From Pseudomonas sp. B21-028 (GTDB taxonomy: Bacteria; Pseudomonadota; Gammaproteobacteria; Pseudomonadales; Pseudomonadaceae), in NCBI RefSeq assembly GCF_024749045.1, contig NZ_CP087184.1, positions 5,642,001-5,706,000 of the forward strand: a stretch of DNA of 64,000 nt, in the 5' to 3' direction. The stretch's first letter is position 1. Each line of letters begins with the position of its first letter. Under the pieces are notes generated by a model. The model was not told where the DNA came from. It did no database searches and worked only from the letters and a program-made list of their open reading frames with translations. Positions 1 to 9,288 of the stretch are shown here, piece after piece. The translations under genes and the position numbers were made by a program.

Positions 1-445
1 TGCTGGGGAATACCCGCGCCAGCACCGCCGCCGTTACACCGGAACCGGCCAGTTCATCGCCCTGCTCCACTACATACGGGTAGGGAATGTTCTGCTCGCT
101 GACGCCCACTTCCACGGTGACGGTAAAGTCATGCATCAGCGGAACGAGTTGTTCGAGCAGGTATTTACGAAACGCGGCAGGATGGGTGACGGTGACGCTG
201 TAGGTGCCCGGCAACTGGACCTTGGCATAGGCGCGGGTGGTTTGCGGAACCTCACCGTGGCAGTGGTAGGTCAGGCGCAGCGCCGGATAGCGGAACAGCG
301 CTCGTTGCTCGGCATCCGGCTCGACGCGGTCCTTGAGGTAGCGCATCAACGCCTGGTTCAACGCGGTGGTCGCACGCTCGTGCAGGGCCGCCAGACGATC
401 CACGGCTTGTTCGGCGGTTTGAACGACAATAAACGCTTCGGTCAC
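1..445 (-). CDS. amn: AMP nucleosidase, N-terminal part (runs off the window)
   Basis: Translating the minus strand from a GTG at 443-445 gives a protein that begins MTEAFIVVQTAEQAVDRL and contains RVEPDAEQRALFRYPALRL and VTHPAAFRKYLLEQLVPLM. I recognise this as the N-terminal domain of proteobacterial AMP nucleosidase, which hydrolyses AMP to adenine and ribose 5-phosphate in purine salvage. Only about 148 residues are inside the window; the catalytic nucleoside-phosphorylase-like domain lies to the left. An AGGAAG ribosome-binding site sits about 8 bases before the GTG and supports that start. The gene lies downstream of the acyl-CoA dehydrogenase on the same strand, separated by a REPIN, so it is probably transcribed separately. 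Confidence 0.85.
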   Translation of the reverse strand, partial: MTEAFIVVQTAEQAVDRLAALHERATTALNQALMRYLKDRVEPDAEQRALFRYPALRLTYHCHGEVPQTTRAYAKVQLPGTYSVTVTHPAAFRKYLLEQLVPLMHDFTVTVEVGVSEQNIPYPYVVEQGDELAGSGVTAAVLARVFPS

Positions 446-551
446 GATCAGCTTCCTGTGTTCTGACTTGCAGGCCTTCATCTTGCCTGCATCGTCGTCT
501 TACGGGAACAGTGGCGTGTTGGACACCGTCGACCATCCACCGAAGACCCAA

Positions 552-642
552 TGTGGGAGCGAGCCTTGCTCGCGATTGCGGTGGGTCAGCTTGCATAGAT
601 GCTGGATGTGCCGGCGCCATCGCGAGCAGGCTCGCTCCCACC
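552..642. repeat. REPIN, family A (two inverted REP arms)
   Basis: The arm GTGGGAGCGAGCCTTGCTCG and its inverted partner GAGCAGGCTCGCTCCCAC flank a spacer of about 45 bases. This is the common Pseudomonas REP doublet ('family A' in this annotation), in the gap between amn and the acyl-CoA dehydrogenase. The left arm has one extra T compared with the right arm. Confidence 0.9.
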
Positions 643-713
643 CTGACCGAAGGCACCCGCAGCCTCTCGCGCACACCATCTCCCACAAGGGATAGGAGCC
701 TGTCGCAGGCATC

Positions 714-2363
714 TCAAAACCCTTGCGGGGTAGAACGCGTCACGATGGCCTCCACATTCAGGCCTCGCGGCAAGGCGCCGTAGACCCGGCCAGTCGAGCC
801 CAGGCGGCTGGCGATGAAGGCGTCGCTGACGTCGCTGTTGCCCGCCTCGAGCAGCAACCGAGCTTGCAGGCCCACGGCGATGTCTTCGGTCAATTGCCGG
901 GCGCGGTACTGGATGTCGTTGGTGTCCTTGAACGCCTCATGCAGTTGATCGATATGGGCCGCCAGGCGTTTATCGCCATGACCGTCGCCCAATTCGCTGA
1001 ACAGCACCTCAAGCACCCCGGGCTCCTTGGACAGAGCCCGCAATACGTCGAGGCATTGCACATTGCCGGAGCCTTCCCACGTCGAATTGACCGGCGCCTC
1101 CCGGTACAGGCGCGGCAGGATGCTGTCTTCGACATAACCGGCACCACCCATGCACTCGGCGGCCTCATTGATCATCGCGGGGGCACGCTTGCAGATCCAG
1201 TATTTGCCCACCGCCGTCACCAGCCGGGCGAACTTGGCTTCGTGCTCGTCACTCAAGTGATCCAGCGCCCGGCCCATGCGCAGGCTCAAGGCCAACGCGG
1301 ACTCGCTTTCCAGCGCCAGGTCCGCCAGCACATTCTGCATCAAGGGCTGCTCACTCAGCAGCCTGCCGCCGACCGTGCGATGGGCACAGTGATGACTGGC
1401 CTGGGTCAGCGCCTGGCGCATCAGGGCGCTGGAGCCGACCATGCAATCGAAGCGGGTCATGGCGACCATCTCGATGATGGTCGGCACGCCGCGCCCTTCT
1501 TCACCGACCATCCAGGCCAGGGCACCGCGGAACTCGACTTCGCTGGAAGCATTGGAACAGTTGCCCAGCTTGTTTTTCAGCCGCTGGATGTAGAACTGGT
1601 TGCGGGTGTCGTCCGGGCGATGGCGCGGCAACAGGAAACAGGTCAGGCCCTTGTCGGTCTGGGCCAGGGTCAGGAAGGCATCGCACATCGGCGCCGAACA
1701 GAACCACTTGTGCCCCACCAGCTCATAGGCCTGGCCCGGCCCCCGGGCGCCCACCGGGAAGGCCTTGGTGGTGTTGGCCCGCACATCGGTACCGCCCTGC
1801 TTCTCGGTCATGGCCATGCCAAGGGTGACCCCGGCCTTGTGGGCCATGCCGACATTGCGCGGGTCATACTCGGTGGCGAGCACTTTCGGCAGCCAGCGCT
1901 CGGCCAGATCCGGTTGCAGGCGCAGCGCCGGGACGCTGGCAAAGGTCATGGTCAGCGGACAGCCCGTGCCGGCTTCGGCCTGGCTGTGCAGATACGTCAT
2001 CGACGCCCGGGCCACATGAGCACCGGGTTGCGGATGGGCCCAGGGCAGGCTGGGCAGGCCATGTTCGATAGCGGTCCGCATCAGTTGGTGATAAGCGGGA
2101 TGGAACTCCACCAGATCGATGCGATGACCATAGCGGTCATGGCTGGAGAACACCGGTTGGTTCTGGTTGGCCAGGAACCCCGCCTCCATCAGCGGCCCGC
2201 CGGCCAACCCACCGTACTCATCGATCCGTGCCTGGGCCCAGCCGGCACCGAAACGCTGTGACCATTGCTGCAGCGGCAAGTCGATGCGATACAGGTTGGC
2301 GCCGTCCAGGGAGGGCGGCTGATTCGTGACGTCGTGGGTTTCGGCGAACTGGTGCAGGTTCAT
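714..2363 (-). CDS. AidB-like acyl-CoA dehydrogenase
   Basis: 549 residues, close to E. coli AidB (about 541). The AidB type is shown by the N-terminal NQPPSLDGANLYRIDLPLQQ block, the flavin-contact region EKQGGTDVRANTTKA, and the C-terminal stretches ECMGGAGYVEDSILPRLYRE and STWEGSGNVQCLDVLRAL. The family binds FAD and has weak isovaleryl-CoA dehydrogenase activity; E. coli AidB belongs to the alkylation (Ada) response and binds DNA. No Ada operator is visible and the neighbour is a sensor kinase, so a DNA-protection role here is inference only. The P. aeruginosa counterpart at this locus is annotated as an acyl-CoA dehydrogenase. The start ATG is at 2361-2363. Confidence 0.88.
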   Translation of the reverse strand: MNLHQFAETHDVTNQPPSLDGANLYRIDLPLQQWSQRFGAGWAQARIDEYGGLAGGPLMEAGFLANQNQPVFSSHDRYGHRIDLVEFHPAYHQLMRTAIEHGLPSLPWAHPQPGAHVARASMTYLHSQAEAGTGCPLTMTFASVPALRLQPDLAERWLPKVLATEYDPRNVGMAHKAGVTLGMAMTEKQGGTDVRANTTKAFPVGARGPGQAYELVGHKWFCSAPMCDAFLTLAQTDKGLTCFLLPRHRPDDTRNQFYIQRLKNKLGNCSNASSEVEFRGALAWMVGEEGRGVPTIIEMVAMTRFDCMVGSSALMRQALTQASHHCAHRTVGGRLLSEQPLMQNVLADLALESESALALSLRMGRALDHLSDEHEAKFARLVTAVGKYWICKRAPAMINEAAECMGGAGYVEDSILPRLYREAPVNSTWEGSGNVQCLDVLRALSKEPGVLEVLFSELGDGHGDKRLAAHIDQLHEAFKDTNDIQYRARQLTEDIAVGLQARLLLEAGNSDVSDAFIASRLGSTGRVYGALPRGLNVEAIVTRSTPQGF

Positions 2364-2436
2364 GACGGGGCTCCTCGGTCGGCCAGCAGGAACCAGTTAA
2401 GCACCGCCTCCAGGCTGAACAAAGTGTCATACCCGC

Positions 2437-4821
2437 CTAAATGTCGGCGCTTTCACCCTGCCCAGGACACAGCACGCGACGTTGCAAAATCGCCTGCAGT
2501 ACCTCGAATTTCACCGGCTTGCCCAGGTAATCAACCAACGCGCCCGCCAGGCAAGCATTCGGGTCCAGGTTCGAGCCGACTACCAGCACGGGCAAATCCT
2601 CACAGCCGGCCAGGGTACGGATCTGGCAGCAGACCGACACACCGTCCAGGGGTGGCAACTGGCAATCGAGCACCACGGCGTCGAAACTCTCGTCCCGCAA
2701 CATCTCCAGCGCCCCATGGCCACTGTCGACGGTACGCACCCGGTAGCCCAGCTTGAGCAGCATGCCGCGCATGACCAGTTGATCGATGCTGTCGTCATCG
2801 GCCAGCAGCACCGTGCAGTCCTGGGGTTGACGGGTACCGTGCCTTCTGCGGAACGGAAATGGCGTGGGACCCGCCATCGGCAAGGCCATTTCAAACTCGA
2901 TGTCCAACTGGAAACGGCTGCCGCGCCCGGGCTCGGAGGAATGGGTCAAGCGTCCGCCCATCAACCCCACCAGCTGTCGACAAATCGCCAGGCCCACGCC
3001 CAAGCCGCCGTATTCCCGGGTCATGGAACCGTCGAGCTGGAAGAAACGCTGGTACAAGGTCGCCTCGCCCAGGTCGGTGAAGCCGATCCCCGTGTCGATC
3101 ACCGCGAAGGACAGCCCCCAGCGATCATGCGCCATCGGCTTGCCGCTGACTCGCAGCGCCAGGCCGCCCATCCGGGTGAACTTGATGGCGTTGTCCAACA
3201 GGCACTCCAGGCACTGGGTCAGTTTGCAGCTATCACCGAGCAACCGATCCGCGATACCCGGCGCCACATCGACCTTGAAATCCAGGCCCTTGGCCTGGGC
3301 ATTGGCCGCGAACTGTACCTGCAAGACATCGAGCATTCCGCGCAAGCTGAACGGCGCCGGATTGACTTTGAGCTTGCCGGCCTGCAACTCCGTGAGAGTC
3401 AGCATGCCGTTGACCATACGCATCATGTCCCGCGCCGAACCGGCGGCGGTCTGTTGGTATTGGCTCAATTCCTCGTCCATCTCGACGGTTTCCATCAACT
3501 CCAGCGAGCCGATTACGCCATTCATGGGCGTGCGCAGTTCATGGGTCAGGGTCGCGAGAAATTCGTCCTTGAGCTTGTTGCCGTGGGCCAGTTGCTGGTT
3601 GAGCACTTCCAGCTTCTGCCCGGCATCCAGCAGGGTCTGGGCCTGTTGCTCGCGCATGGCATTGATGCGGTCGGCCAGGGCCAGGGACAGCAATGCCACT
3701 TCGATGGCCGAGCCGATCTGGCTGGCGTACATGGTCAGGAACACGTTCGGCAGATAACCAAGCACCATCAGGGTGTTGACGATGCCTCCCAGCAAAAAGG
3801 CCGACCAGGCAATGATGAAGTAACGCGCCACCCTCAGCCCACGCCACCAGGCGAACAGGCCGGCGGCAAAAATCACCACCGTGAACACCAGCGCCAACGC
3901 CGTCGCCAGGCGCAGTGCCAAGGCGTAGCTGGCCATCAGCGACAGGCCCACCACCACCGCGCTGAAGACGATCAACGCCAACAGCAGACGATCGAGCCAG
4001 CGGCTGTGTTGGCCGGTTTGCAGGAAGCTGCGGGCAAACTGACTGCCGAACAGGCCCGCGCAGCCGATGAAGAACGGTGTCGCGGCGTTGGTCCACCAGG
4101 GGTTGTCCGGCCAGAAATACTCGGCGGCGGCACCGTTGACCGACAATTGGTACAGGCCGAACGAGGCGATATAGACGATGTAATAGAGGTAGCTGGTGTC
4201 CCGCACACTCAGGTAGATGAACAGGTTGTACACCAGCATGCCCAGCAGCACGCCATAGATAATACCCAGCACATACAAGCGCACCGGCTGCTGTTCGAGA
4301 TAAGCAGTGCTGGACCACAGGATCAGCGGCGCCTGGATCGATCCCTGACTCTGCAGGCGCAAATACACGGTCTGGTGCTGGTCGGGGACAAAATCCAGGC
4401 TGAACAGGTAGCTGTTCTGACGAATTTCCCGGGCGCCGAACGGCAGCGCATCGCCGGTCTGGCGGACCAGGCGATAGACGCCGCTGGCGTCAGGCAGATA
4501 CAGATCAAGGTGATCCAACGGCGGATAGGCCAGTTCCAGCAACCAGGTGCGCTGGGCATTCACATTACGGGGGCGGTAGTGGAGGTCGATTTTCAGCCAG
4601 AACGCCGACCGCGAGTAACCGGCATTCAGCGTGTCCTTGTCATGGGGTTTGAAGCGACCGGCTGCGGCCTCGGCCTGCACGTCGTCGATGGTGGCGGTGC
4701 CGTTTGCGTCTTCGAATACTTGCAGCGCCTGGCCCAGCGGCAGGCTTTGGGTGAACTCGTCGAATTCGAGGGCGCTTGCCAAGGGGGACAAGCACAGCAG
4801 CAACATCAGCAAATAGCGCAT
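2437..4821 (-). CDS. ladS: LadS hybrid sensor histidine kinase
   Basis: 794 residues, the length of P. aeruginosa LadS (795). Order of parts: signal peptide (1-18), periplasmic 7TMR-DISMED2 sensor domain (about 25-175), a seven-helix 7TMR-DISM membrane domain (about 180-385), a short coiled coil, HisKA with the phosphoacceptor in LATLTHELRTPMNG (His427), HATPase with the N box LLDNAIKF and G boxes DTGIGF and GGLGVGLAI, then one receiver domain with phospho-Asp in VVLDCQLPPLDG. LadS feeds phosphate into the GacS/GacA-Rsm cascade, favouring biofilm and opposing RetS; in P. aeruginosa it responds to calcium. All catalytic motifs look intact. The position between an acyl-CoA dehydrogenase and thiD matches PAO1, which supports the name. 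Confidence 0.92.
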   Translation of the reverse strand: MRYLLMLLLCLSPLASALEFDEFTQSLPLGQALQVFEDANGTATIDDVQAEAAAGRFKPHDKDTLNAGYSRSAFWLKIDLHYRPRNVNAQRTWLLELAYPPLDHLDLYLPDASGVYRLVRQTGDALPFGAREIRQNSYLFSLDFVPDQHQTVYLRLQSQGSIQAPLILWSSTAYLEQQPVRLYVLGIIYGVLLGMLVYNLFIYLSVRDTSYLYYIVYIASFGLYQLSVNGAAAEYFWPDNPWWTNAATPFFIGCAGLFGSQFARSFLQTGQHSRWLDRLLLALIVFSAVVVGLSLMASYALALRLATALALVFTVVIFAAGLFAWWRGLRVARYFIIAWSAFLLGGIVNTLMVLGYLPNVFLTMYASQIGSAIEVALLSLALADRINAMREQQAQTLLDAGQKLEVLNQQLAHGNKLKDEFLATLTHELRTPMNGVIGSLELMETVEMDEELSQYQQTAAGSARDMMRMVNGMLTLTELQAGKLKVNPAPFSLRGMLDVLQVQFAANAQAKGLDFKVDVAPGIADRLLGDSCKLTQCLECLLDNAIKFTRMGGLALRVSGKPMAHDRWGLSFAVIDTGIGFTDLGEATLYQRFFQLDGSMTREYGGLGVGLAICRQLVGLMGGRLTHSSEPGRGSRFQLDIEFEMALPMAGPTPFPFRRRHGTRQPQDCTVLLADDDSIDQLVMRGMLLKLGYRVRTVDSGHGALEMLRDESFDAVVLDCQLPPLDGVSVCCQIRTLAGCEDLPVLVVGSNLDPNACLAGALVDYLGKPVKFEVLQAILQRRVLCPGQGESADI

Positions 4822-5122
4822 TTAAGCCCCAGCGTGGCCTGTCCGGTTGAGTCAGGAAGCCCCCCATTCCCTGAGTAGACGTAAAACCGGCATTACCTGT
4901 TATTGAGTTGGATCCATCCTTAGCATAGCCGTTGATGGCCAACTTGCACCATTGAAATTTCTCTGGCAAAAGGCTCTAGAACGGGCGTTCCAGAGCAAAG
5001 CATTGAGATAGAGCTGTTGCTTTGGCCAAGTTGCCATGCGGCGTCGGAACATCGCTCACGCAATGGCAGGGAAATTTATCGGTGGCGCCGACCGAAGGGG
5101 TTTGGTGGTAAGCTCGCGCACC

Positions 5123-5920
5123 ATGAATATCTACAGCTCTCGCCCCGTTGTCCTCTGTCTCTCCGGCCACGACCCCAGTGGTGGCGCCGGCTTGCAGGCA
5201 GATATCGAAGCCCTGCTCGCCCAGGGTTGCCATGCCGCCCCGGCCGTTACCGCGCTGACCGTGCAAGACACGGTGAACGTGAGCGACTTCCGCGTACTCG
5301 ATCGCGAGTGGGTCCTGGCGCAAGCCAATGCCGTGCTCAACGATTCGCAGGTCGCCGCGGTCAAGCTGGGCATGCTCGGCTCCCTGGAAATGGTCGACAC
5401 CGTGGTCGAACTGCTCCAGGCGCACCCGCACCTGCCCATGGTCTGCGACCCGGTGCTGCGCGCTGGCGGCGGTGGACGCCTGGGCAAGGATGAAGTCGGC
5501 TACGCCATGCGCGAACGCTTGCTGCCCCTGGCGATCATCGCCACCCCGAACCTGCCGGAAGCCCGCATTCTCGCCGAACTGCCCGAGGGCAGCGCCGATG
5601 AGTGCGCCGAAAAACTGCTGCCCTTCGTCAAGCACCTGTTGATCACCGGCGGACATGGCGACGAACATGAAGTCCATAATCGCCTGTACAGCCGTGACGG
5701 TCGCCGCGAGACGTTTACCTGCCAGCGCTTGCCCGGTAGCTACCATGGTTCCGGCTGCACCCTGGCCAGCGCCCTGGCCGGTCGACTGGCCCAGGGCGAA
5801 CAGCTCGCCAGCGCCGTGCGCACCGCCCTGGATTACACCTGGCGCACCCTGCGCGACGCCGAACAGTTGGGCAAAGGCCAGTTCGTGCCACGTCGCCTGC
5901 CGCTGGATTTCTGCTCGTAA
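5123..5920 (+). CDS. thiD: Hydroxymethylpyrimidine/phosphomethylpyrimidine kinase
   Basis: 265 residues starting MNIYSSRPVVLCLSGHDPSG. ThiD phosphorylates HMP and then HMP-P to HMP-PP, the pyrimidine half of thiamine. Family features seen are the substrate loop GHDPSGGAGLQADI near residue 15, the GGHGDEHEVHN segment, and the C-terminal GSGCTLASALAG anion hole with its conserved Cys. An in-frame ATG further upstream (5036) would add 29 residues with no family similarity, so 5123 is preferred. It is followed 45 bases later by thiE. I see no TPP riboswitch upstream, so regulation is not evident. Confidence 0.95.
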   Translation: MNIYSSRPVVLCLSGHDPSGGAGLQADIEALLAQGCHAAPAVTALTVQDTVNVSDFRVLDREWVLAQANAVLNDSQVAAVKLGMLGSLEMVDTVVELLQAHPHLPMVCDPVLRAGGGGRLGKDEVGYAMRERLLPLAIIATPNLPEARILAELPEGSADECAEKLLPFVKHLLITGGHGDEHEVHNRLYSRDGRRETFTCQRLPGSYHGSGCTLASALAGRLAQGEQLASAVRTALDYTWRTLRDAEQLGKGQFVPRRLPLDFCS

Positions 5921-5965
5921 CATTTTTGCCAGTCACATTTTTTGCCAGAAACAGAGGGCAGTGGA

Positions 5966-6592
5966 ATGAAATTACGTGGCCTCTATGCCATCACTGATAG
6001 CCAGCTGCTGGCCGGTAAATTCCTCGCCTATGTAGAAGCGGCACTGGAAGGTGGCGTCACCCTGCTGCAATACCGCGATAAAAGCAGTGACGAGGCCCGG
6101 CGCCTGCGCGAAGCCGAAGCCCTGCGCGACCTGTGCGAGCGCTACAAGACCCAACTGATCATCAACGACGACGCCGAACTGGCCGCGCGCCTGGGCGTCG
6201 GCGTGCACCTGGGACAGACCGACGGGCCGTTGGCGCCGGTACGAGCATTGCTCGGGCACAAGGCGATTATCGGGTCGACCTGCCACGCCAGCCTGGAACT
6301 GGCTGCGCAGGCCGCCGCCGAAGGCGCGAGCTACGTCGCCTTCGGCCGCTTCTTCAATTCCAACACCAAGCCCGGCGCGCCCAGCGCAAACCTTGAACTG
6401 CTCGAACAAGCCCGCCTCAAACTGCATGTACCGGTATGCGCCATCGGCGGCATTACCCTGGAGAACGCCGCCCCGCTGGTGGCCCACGGTGTCGACCTGC
6501 TGGCAGTGGTGCATGGCCTGTTCGGCGCAGACAGCACTCATGAAGTGACGCGCCGCGCCCGCGCATTCAACGATCTGTTGAAGATCAACTAA
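5966..6592 (+). CDS. thiE: Thiamine-phosphate synthase
   Basis: 208 residues. ThiE joins HMP-PP (the ThiD product) and thiazole phosphate to give thiamine monophosphate. The TIM-barrel signature blocks are present: LYAITDSQL at the N-terminus, [25 protein letters not shown], the phosphate loop [14 protein letters not shown], and CAIGGIT. The ATG at 5966 follows a GAGGGCAGTGGA ribosome-binding region; the longer reading from 5942 lacks family support. It forms an operon with thiD, and hemL follows after 23 bases, so all three are probably co-transcribed. Confidence 0.95.
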   Translation: MKLRGLYAITDSQLLAGKFLAYVEAALEGGVTLLQYRDKSSDEARRLREAEALRDLCERYKTQLIINDDAELAARLGVGVHLGQTDGPLAPVRALLGHKAIIGSTCHASLELAAQAAAEGASYVAFGRFFNSNTKPGAPSANLELLEQARLKLHVPVCAIGGITLENAAPLVAHGVDLLAVVHGLFGADSTHEVTRRARAFNDLLKIN

Positions 6593-6615
6593 TTTCCGTT
6601 TTCGAGAGACCGACC

Positions 6616-7899
6616 ATGTCCCGTTCCGAAACCCTGTTTGCCAACGCCCAGAAACATATCCCCGGCGGCGTGAACTCCCCCGTGCGTGCGTTCAAGAGCG
6701 TCGGCGGTACCCCGTTGTTCTTCAAACACGCCGAAGGCGCTTATGTAACGGACGAAGACGACAAGCGCTATGTGGATTACGTGGGTTCCTGGGGGCCGAT
6801 GATCCTGGGCCACAGCCACCCGGACGTGCTGGACGCCGTGCGCAAGCAGCTGGAACACGGCCTCTCCTATGGCGCCCCGACCGCCATGGAAACCGAAATG
6901 GCCGACCTGGTCTGCACCATCGTGCCGTCGATGGAGATGGTGCGCATGGTCAGCTCCGGCACCGAGGCGACCATGAGCGCGATCCGCCTGGCACGGGGCT
7001 ACACCGGTCGCGACAGCATCATCAAGTTCGAAGGTTGCTACCACGGTCACTCCGACAGCCTGTTGGTCAAGGCCGGTTCCGGCGCACTGACCCAGGGCGT
7101 GCCGAGTTCCGCCGGTGTACCGGCGGCGTTCGCCAGACACACCCTGACCCTGCCGTTCAATGACCTTGAAGAAGTCGAAAAGATGCTCGCCGACGTCGGT
7201 CAGGAAGTGGCCTGCATCATCGTCGAGCCGGTGGCCGGCAACATGAACTGCGTACCGCCGGCACCGGGCTTCCTCGAAGGCTTGCGCAGCCTGTGCGACA
7301 AACACGGCGTGGTCTTGATCTTCGACGAAGTGATGACCGGTTTCCGTGTCGCCCTCGGCGGCGCCCAGGCCCATTATGGCGTGACGCCGGACCTGAGCAC
7401 CTTCGGCAAGATCATCGGCGGTGGCATGCCGGTGGGCTGCTTCGGCGGCAAGCGCGCCATCATGGAATACATCGCACCACTGGGCCCGGTCTACCAGGCC
7501 GGCACGCTGTCGGGCAATCCGCTGGCCATGGCCGCCGGCCTGACCACCCTGCGCCTGATCAGCCGGCCGGGCTTCCATGCCGAGCTGACCGACTTCACCA
7601 CCCGCCTGCTCGACGGCCTGCAGATTCGCGCCGACGCGGCCGGCATCCCGTTCGTGACCACCCAGGCCGGCGGCATGTTCGGCCTGTATTTCAGTGGCGC
7701 CGACGACATCGTGACGTTCGAAGACGTGATGGCCAGCGACGCGGATCGCTTCAAGCGCTTCTTCCACCTGATGCTCGAGGGCGGCGTGTACCTGGCGCCG
7801 AGCGCATTCGAAGCCGGCTTCACCTCCATCGCCCATGGCGAGGCCGAGTTGAAGATCACTCTCGACGCAGCAGAGCGGGCCTTCGCCGCCATGAAATAA
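6616..7899 (+). CDS. hemL: Glutamate-1-semialdehyde 2,1-aminomutase
   Basis: 427 residues. HemL moves the amino group of glutamate-1-semialdehyde to make 5-aminolevulinate, the C5-pathway precursor of haem, corrin rings and sirohaem. The PLP lysine is Lys265 in [14 protein letters not shown]; the aminotransferase Asp is in [13 protein letters not shown]. Length and N-terminus ([20 protein letters not shown]) match the family. It sits 23 bases after thiE with a GAGAG ribosome-binding site, an arrangement shared with P. aeruginosa. Confidence 0.97.
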   Translation: MSRSETLFANAQKHIPGGVNSPVRAFKSVGGTPLFFKHAEGAYVTDEDDKRYVDYVGSWGPMILGHSHPDVLDAVRKQLEHGLSYGAPTAMETEMADLVCTIVPSMEMVRMVSSGTEATMSAIRLARGYTGRDSIIKFEGCYHGHSDSLLVKAGSGALTQGVPSSAGVPAAFARHTLTLPFNDLEEVEKMLADVGQEVACIIVEPVAGNMNCVPPAPGFLEGLRSLCDKHGVVLIFDEVMTGFRVALGGAQAHYGVTPDLSTFGKIIGGGMPVGCFGGKRAIMEYIAPLGPVYQAGTLSGNPLAMAAGLTTLRLISRPGFHAELTDFTTRLLDGLQIRADAAGIPFVTTQAGGMFGLYFSGADDIVTFEDVMASDADRFKRFFHLMLEGGVYLAPSAFEAGFTSIAHGEAELKITLDAAERAFAAMK

Positions 7900-8028
7900 G
7901 CCTGTGGATAACTGACGCTGGCTGACACCGGCGTCAGTGATTACCGACAAGCTTCGCCTCTTTTCCTACGTATTGATCTATAAAGCAGTCATCGACATGC
8001 TCTGGCAGCAGAAAAACGAGTAAAGACT

Positions 8029-8058
8029 TTGTAAGGATGGCCCTGCTTATTTCATAAT
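8029..8058 (+). promoter_or_regulatory. Candidate sigma-70 promoter for the Sel1 gene
   Basis: TTGTAA (8029-8034) and CATAAT (8053-8058) are separated by 18 bases and lie about 55 bases before the Sel1-repeat gene start. This was found by eye only. Confidence 0.45.
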
Positions 8059-8116
8059 GCGCGCTTATTGGATCCCCCGGAGGGTCCGCGCGCCCCTCAG
8101 AGGTAAGTCGATTCCC

Positions 8117-8671
8117 ATGAACCGCACCGGCCGCACCCTTGCCCTGGGCTGCCTGTTGCTCCTTCAGCCGCTGCTCGCGAATGCACAAGCAGGCGGCAAC
8201 TCGTTGTTGATCCCGGCGGTGGGCCGTTGCACGCTCAATACCCAGCCACAAGATCTCGCACAGGCACTCGACGCCTGTCAAAAAGCGGCGGACGCAGGCG
8301 ATGCGCAAGCGCAATACGAGTTGGGCGAGTTCTACTACGAAGGCAAGGCCGCGCCGCGCGACCTCAAGCAAGCCCTCAACTATTTCGAAAAAGCCTCGCT
8401 GCAGGGCCATGCCCAGGCGCAATTCAAGCTGGGTGGCATGTTCTTCCATGGCGAAGGCGTACCTGCCAATAACGTCCAGGCCTACATCGTGCTGAAGATG
8501 GCGGCGGTCAACGGCGCCGAAGATGCCCTGGACACCGCCGACGAAGTCGCCGAGCAGATGCCTCGTGACGAACTGGAAGTGGCGACCCAGGTGCTGGGGC
8601 AGATTTTCCGCAAGTACCTGATGGAACTGCAGAATGCCGACGGGCGCACGCCCTTCTCGCCCCTACCCTGA
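8117..8671 (+). CDS. Secreted Sel1-repeat protein
   Basis: 184 residues from ATG 8117. A signal peptide is evident (MNRTGRTLALGCLLLLQPLLANAQA, cleavage near residue 25). Two Sel1-like repeats follow: AQYELGEFYYEGKAAPRDLK and AQFKLGGMFFHGEGVPANN, each with the alternating small-residue pattern of TPR-like helices. Sel1 repeats mediate protein-protein contacts, and this is probably a periplasmic adaptor; no enzyme motif is visible. The position between hemL and the DUF1820 gene is the same as a hypothetical gene in PAO1. An upstream in-frame ATG (8057) would place 20 non-signal residues before the signal peptide and is rejected. Confidence 0.85.
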   Translation: MNRTGRTLALGCLLLLQPLLANAQAGGNSLLIPAVGRCTLNTQPQDLAQALDACQKAADAGDAQAQYELGEFYYEGKAAPRDLKQALNYFEKASLQGHAQAQFKLGGMFFHGEGVPANNVQAYIVLKMAAVNGAEDALDTADEVAEQMPRDELEVATQVLGQIFRKYLMELQNADGRTPFSPLP

Positions 8672-8684
8672 ACCCAAGGTCCCC

Positions 8685-8815
8685 TGTGGCGAGGGGATTT
8701 ATCCCCGCTGGGGCGCGGAGCGGCCCTAAAACCTGACACCTCGGTATAGAGGTTAATTGAGGTGATTGCCTTGGGGCTGCTGCGCAGCCCAGCGGGGATA
8801 AATCCCCTCGCCACA
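8685..8815. repeat. REPIN, family B
   Basis: The arm TGTGGCGAGGGGATTTATCC and its inverted copy GGGGATAAATCCCCTCGCCA bound inner arms GGGGCG..CGGAGC-like and GGGGCTGCTGCGCAGCCC. This second REP family ('family B') is distinct in sequence from family A and lies between convergent genes. Confidence 0.9.
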
Positions 8816-8825
8816 AAGGCCAGAT

Positions 8826-9155
8826 TTACTTCTCAGGCATCGGCATCGGAAACGGCATCACATTGCCGACCGCGCCCCGGGCTTCGCTGATCTTCGGGGT
8901 ACCCAGGCGTTCGACTTCGTCGATGCGCACGATCGAATGCATCGGCACGAAGCTGCGCACCACGCCTTCGAACTGGGCCTTGAGCTTTTCTTCGCTGGGG
9001 TCGACGACCACTTGCGTGCGCTCGCCAAAGACGAACTCTTCCACCTCCAGGAAGCCCCACAGATCACTTTGATAGATCTGCTTGGCGTACATTTCGAACA
9101 CCTGGCCCTGGTTGAGGAAAATCACCTTGTAGATTGGAGCTTCACGTTTGGTCAT
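8826..9155 (-). CDS. DUF1820 family protein
   Basis: 109 residues with the pattern of the gammaproteobacterial DUF1820 family: IYKVIFLNQGQVFEMYAKQI, GFLEVEEFVFGE, and SFVPMHSIVRIDEVERLG. The function is unknown in the literature I know. It is a soluble protein without a signal peptide. It lies convergent to the Sel1 gene and divergent from miaB, with 133 bases between the two start codons, so both promoters lie in that gap. Confidence 0.85.
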   Translation of the reverse strand: MTKREAPIYKVIFLNQGQVFEMYAKQIYQSDLWGFLEVEEFVFGERTQVVVDPSEEKLKAQFEGVVRSFVPMHSIVRIDEVERLGTPKISEARGAVGNVMPFPMPMPEK

Positions 9156-9248
9156 GGCGGGCGAAACACATCGGCAGGTAAAAATGAGGGCGCGAACTAT
9201 AGCATAGCCACTGCTCGCACAGCGGTAGGAACCGGGGGACTTGTTCCC

Positions 9249-9254
9249 TATAAT
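9249..9254 (+). promoter_or_regulatory. Candidate -10 box of miaB
   Basis: TATAAT lies 34 bases before the miaB start. No good -35 match is seen 16-18 bases upstream. Confidence 0.4.
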
Positions 9255-9288
9255 GCGCGGTTCTTTGAATCACGTGATGACTCCCTCC

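Noticed and set aside
723..4878. Long plus-strand frames (512 and 798 codons) opposite the acyl-CoA dehydrogenase and ladS
   Set aside because: Antisense shadows; the minus-strand proteins carry all the conserved motifs.
4822..5122. TPP riboswitch before thiD
   Set aside because: I found no THI-box-like conserved core; only a weak hairpin near 4973-4994.
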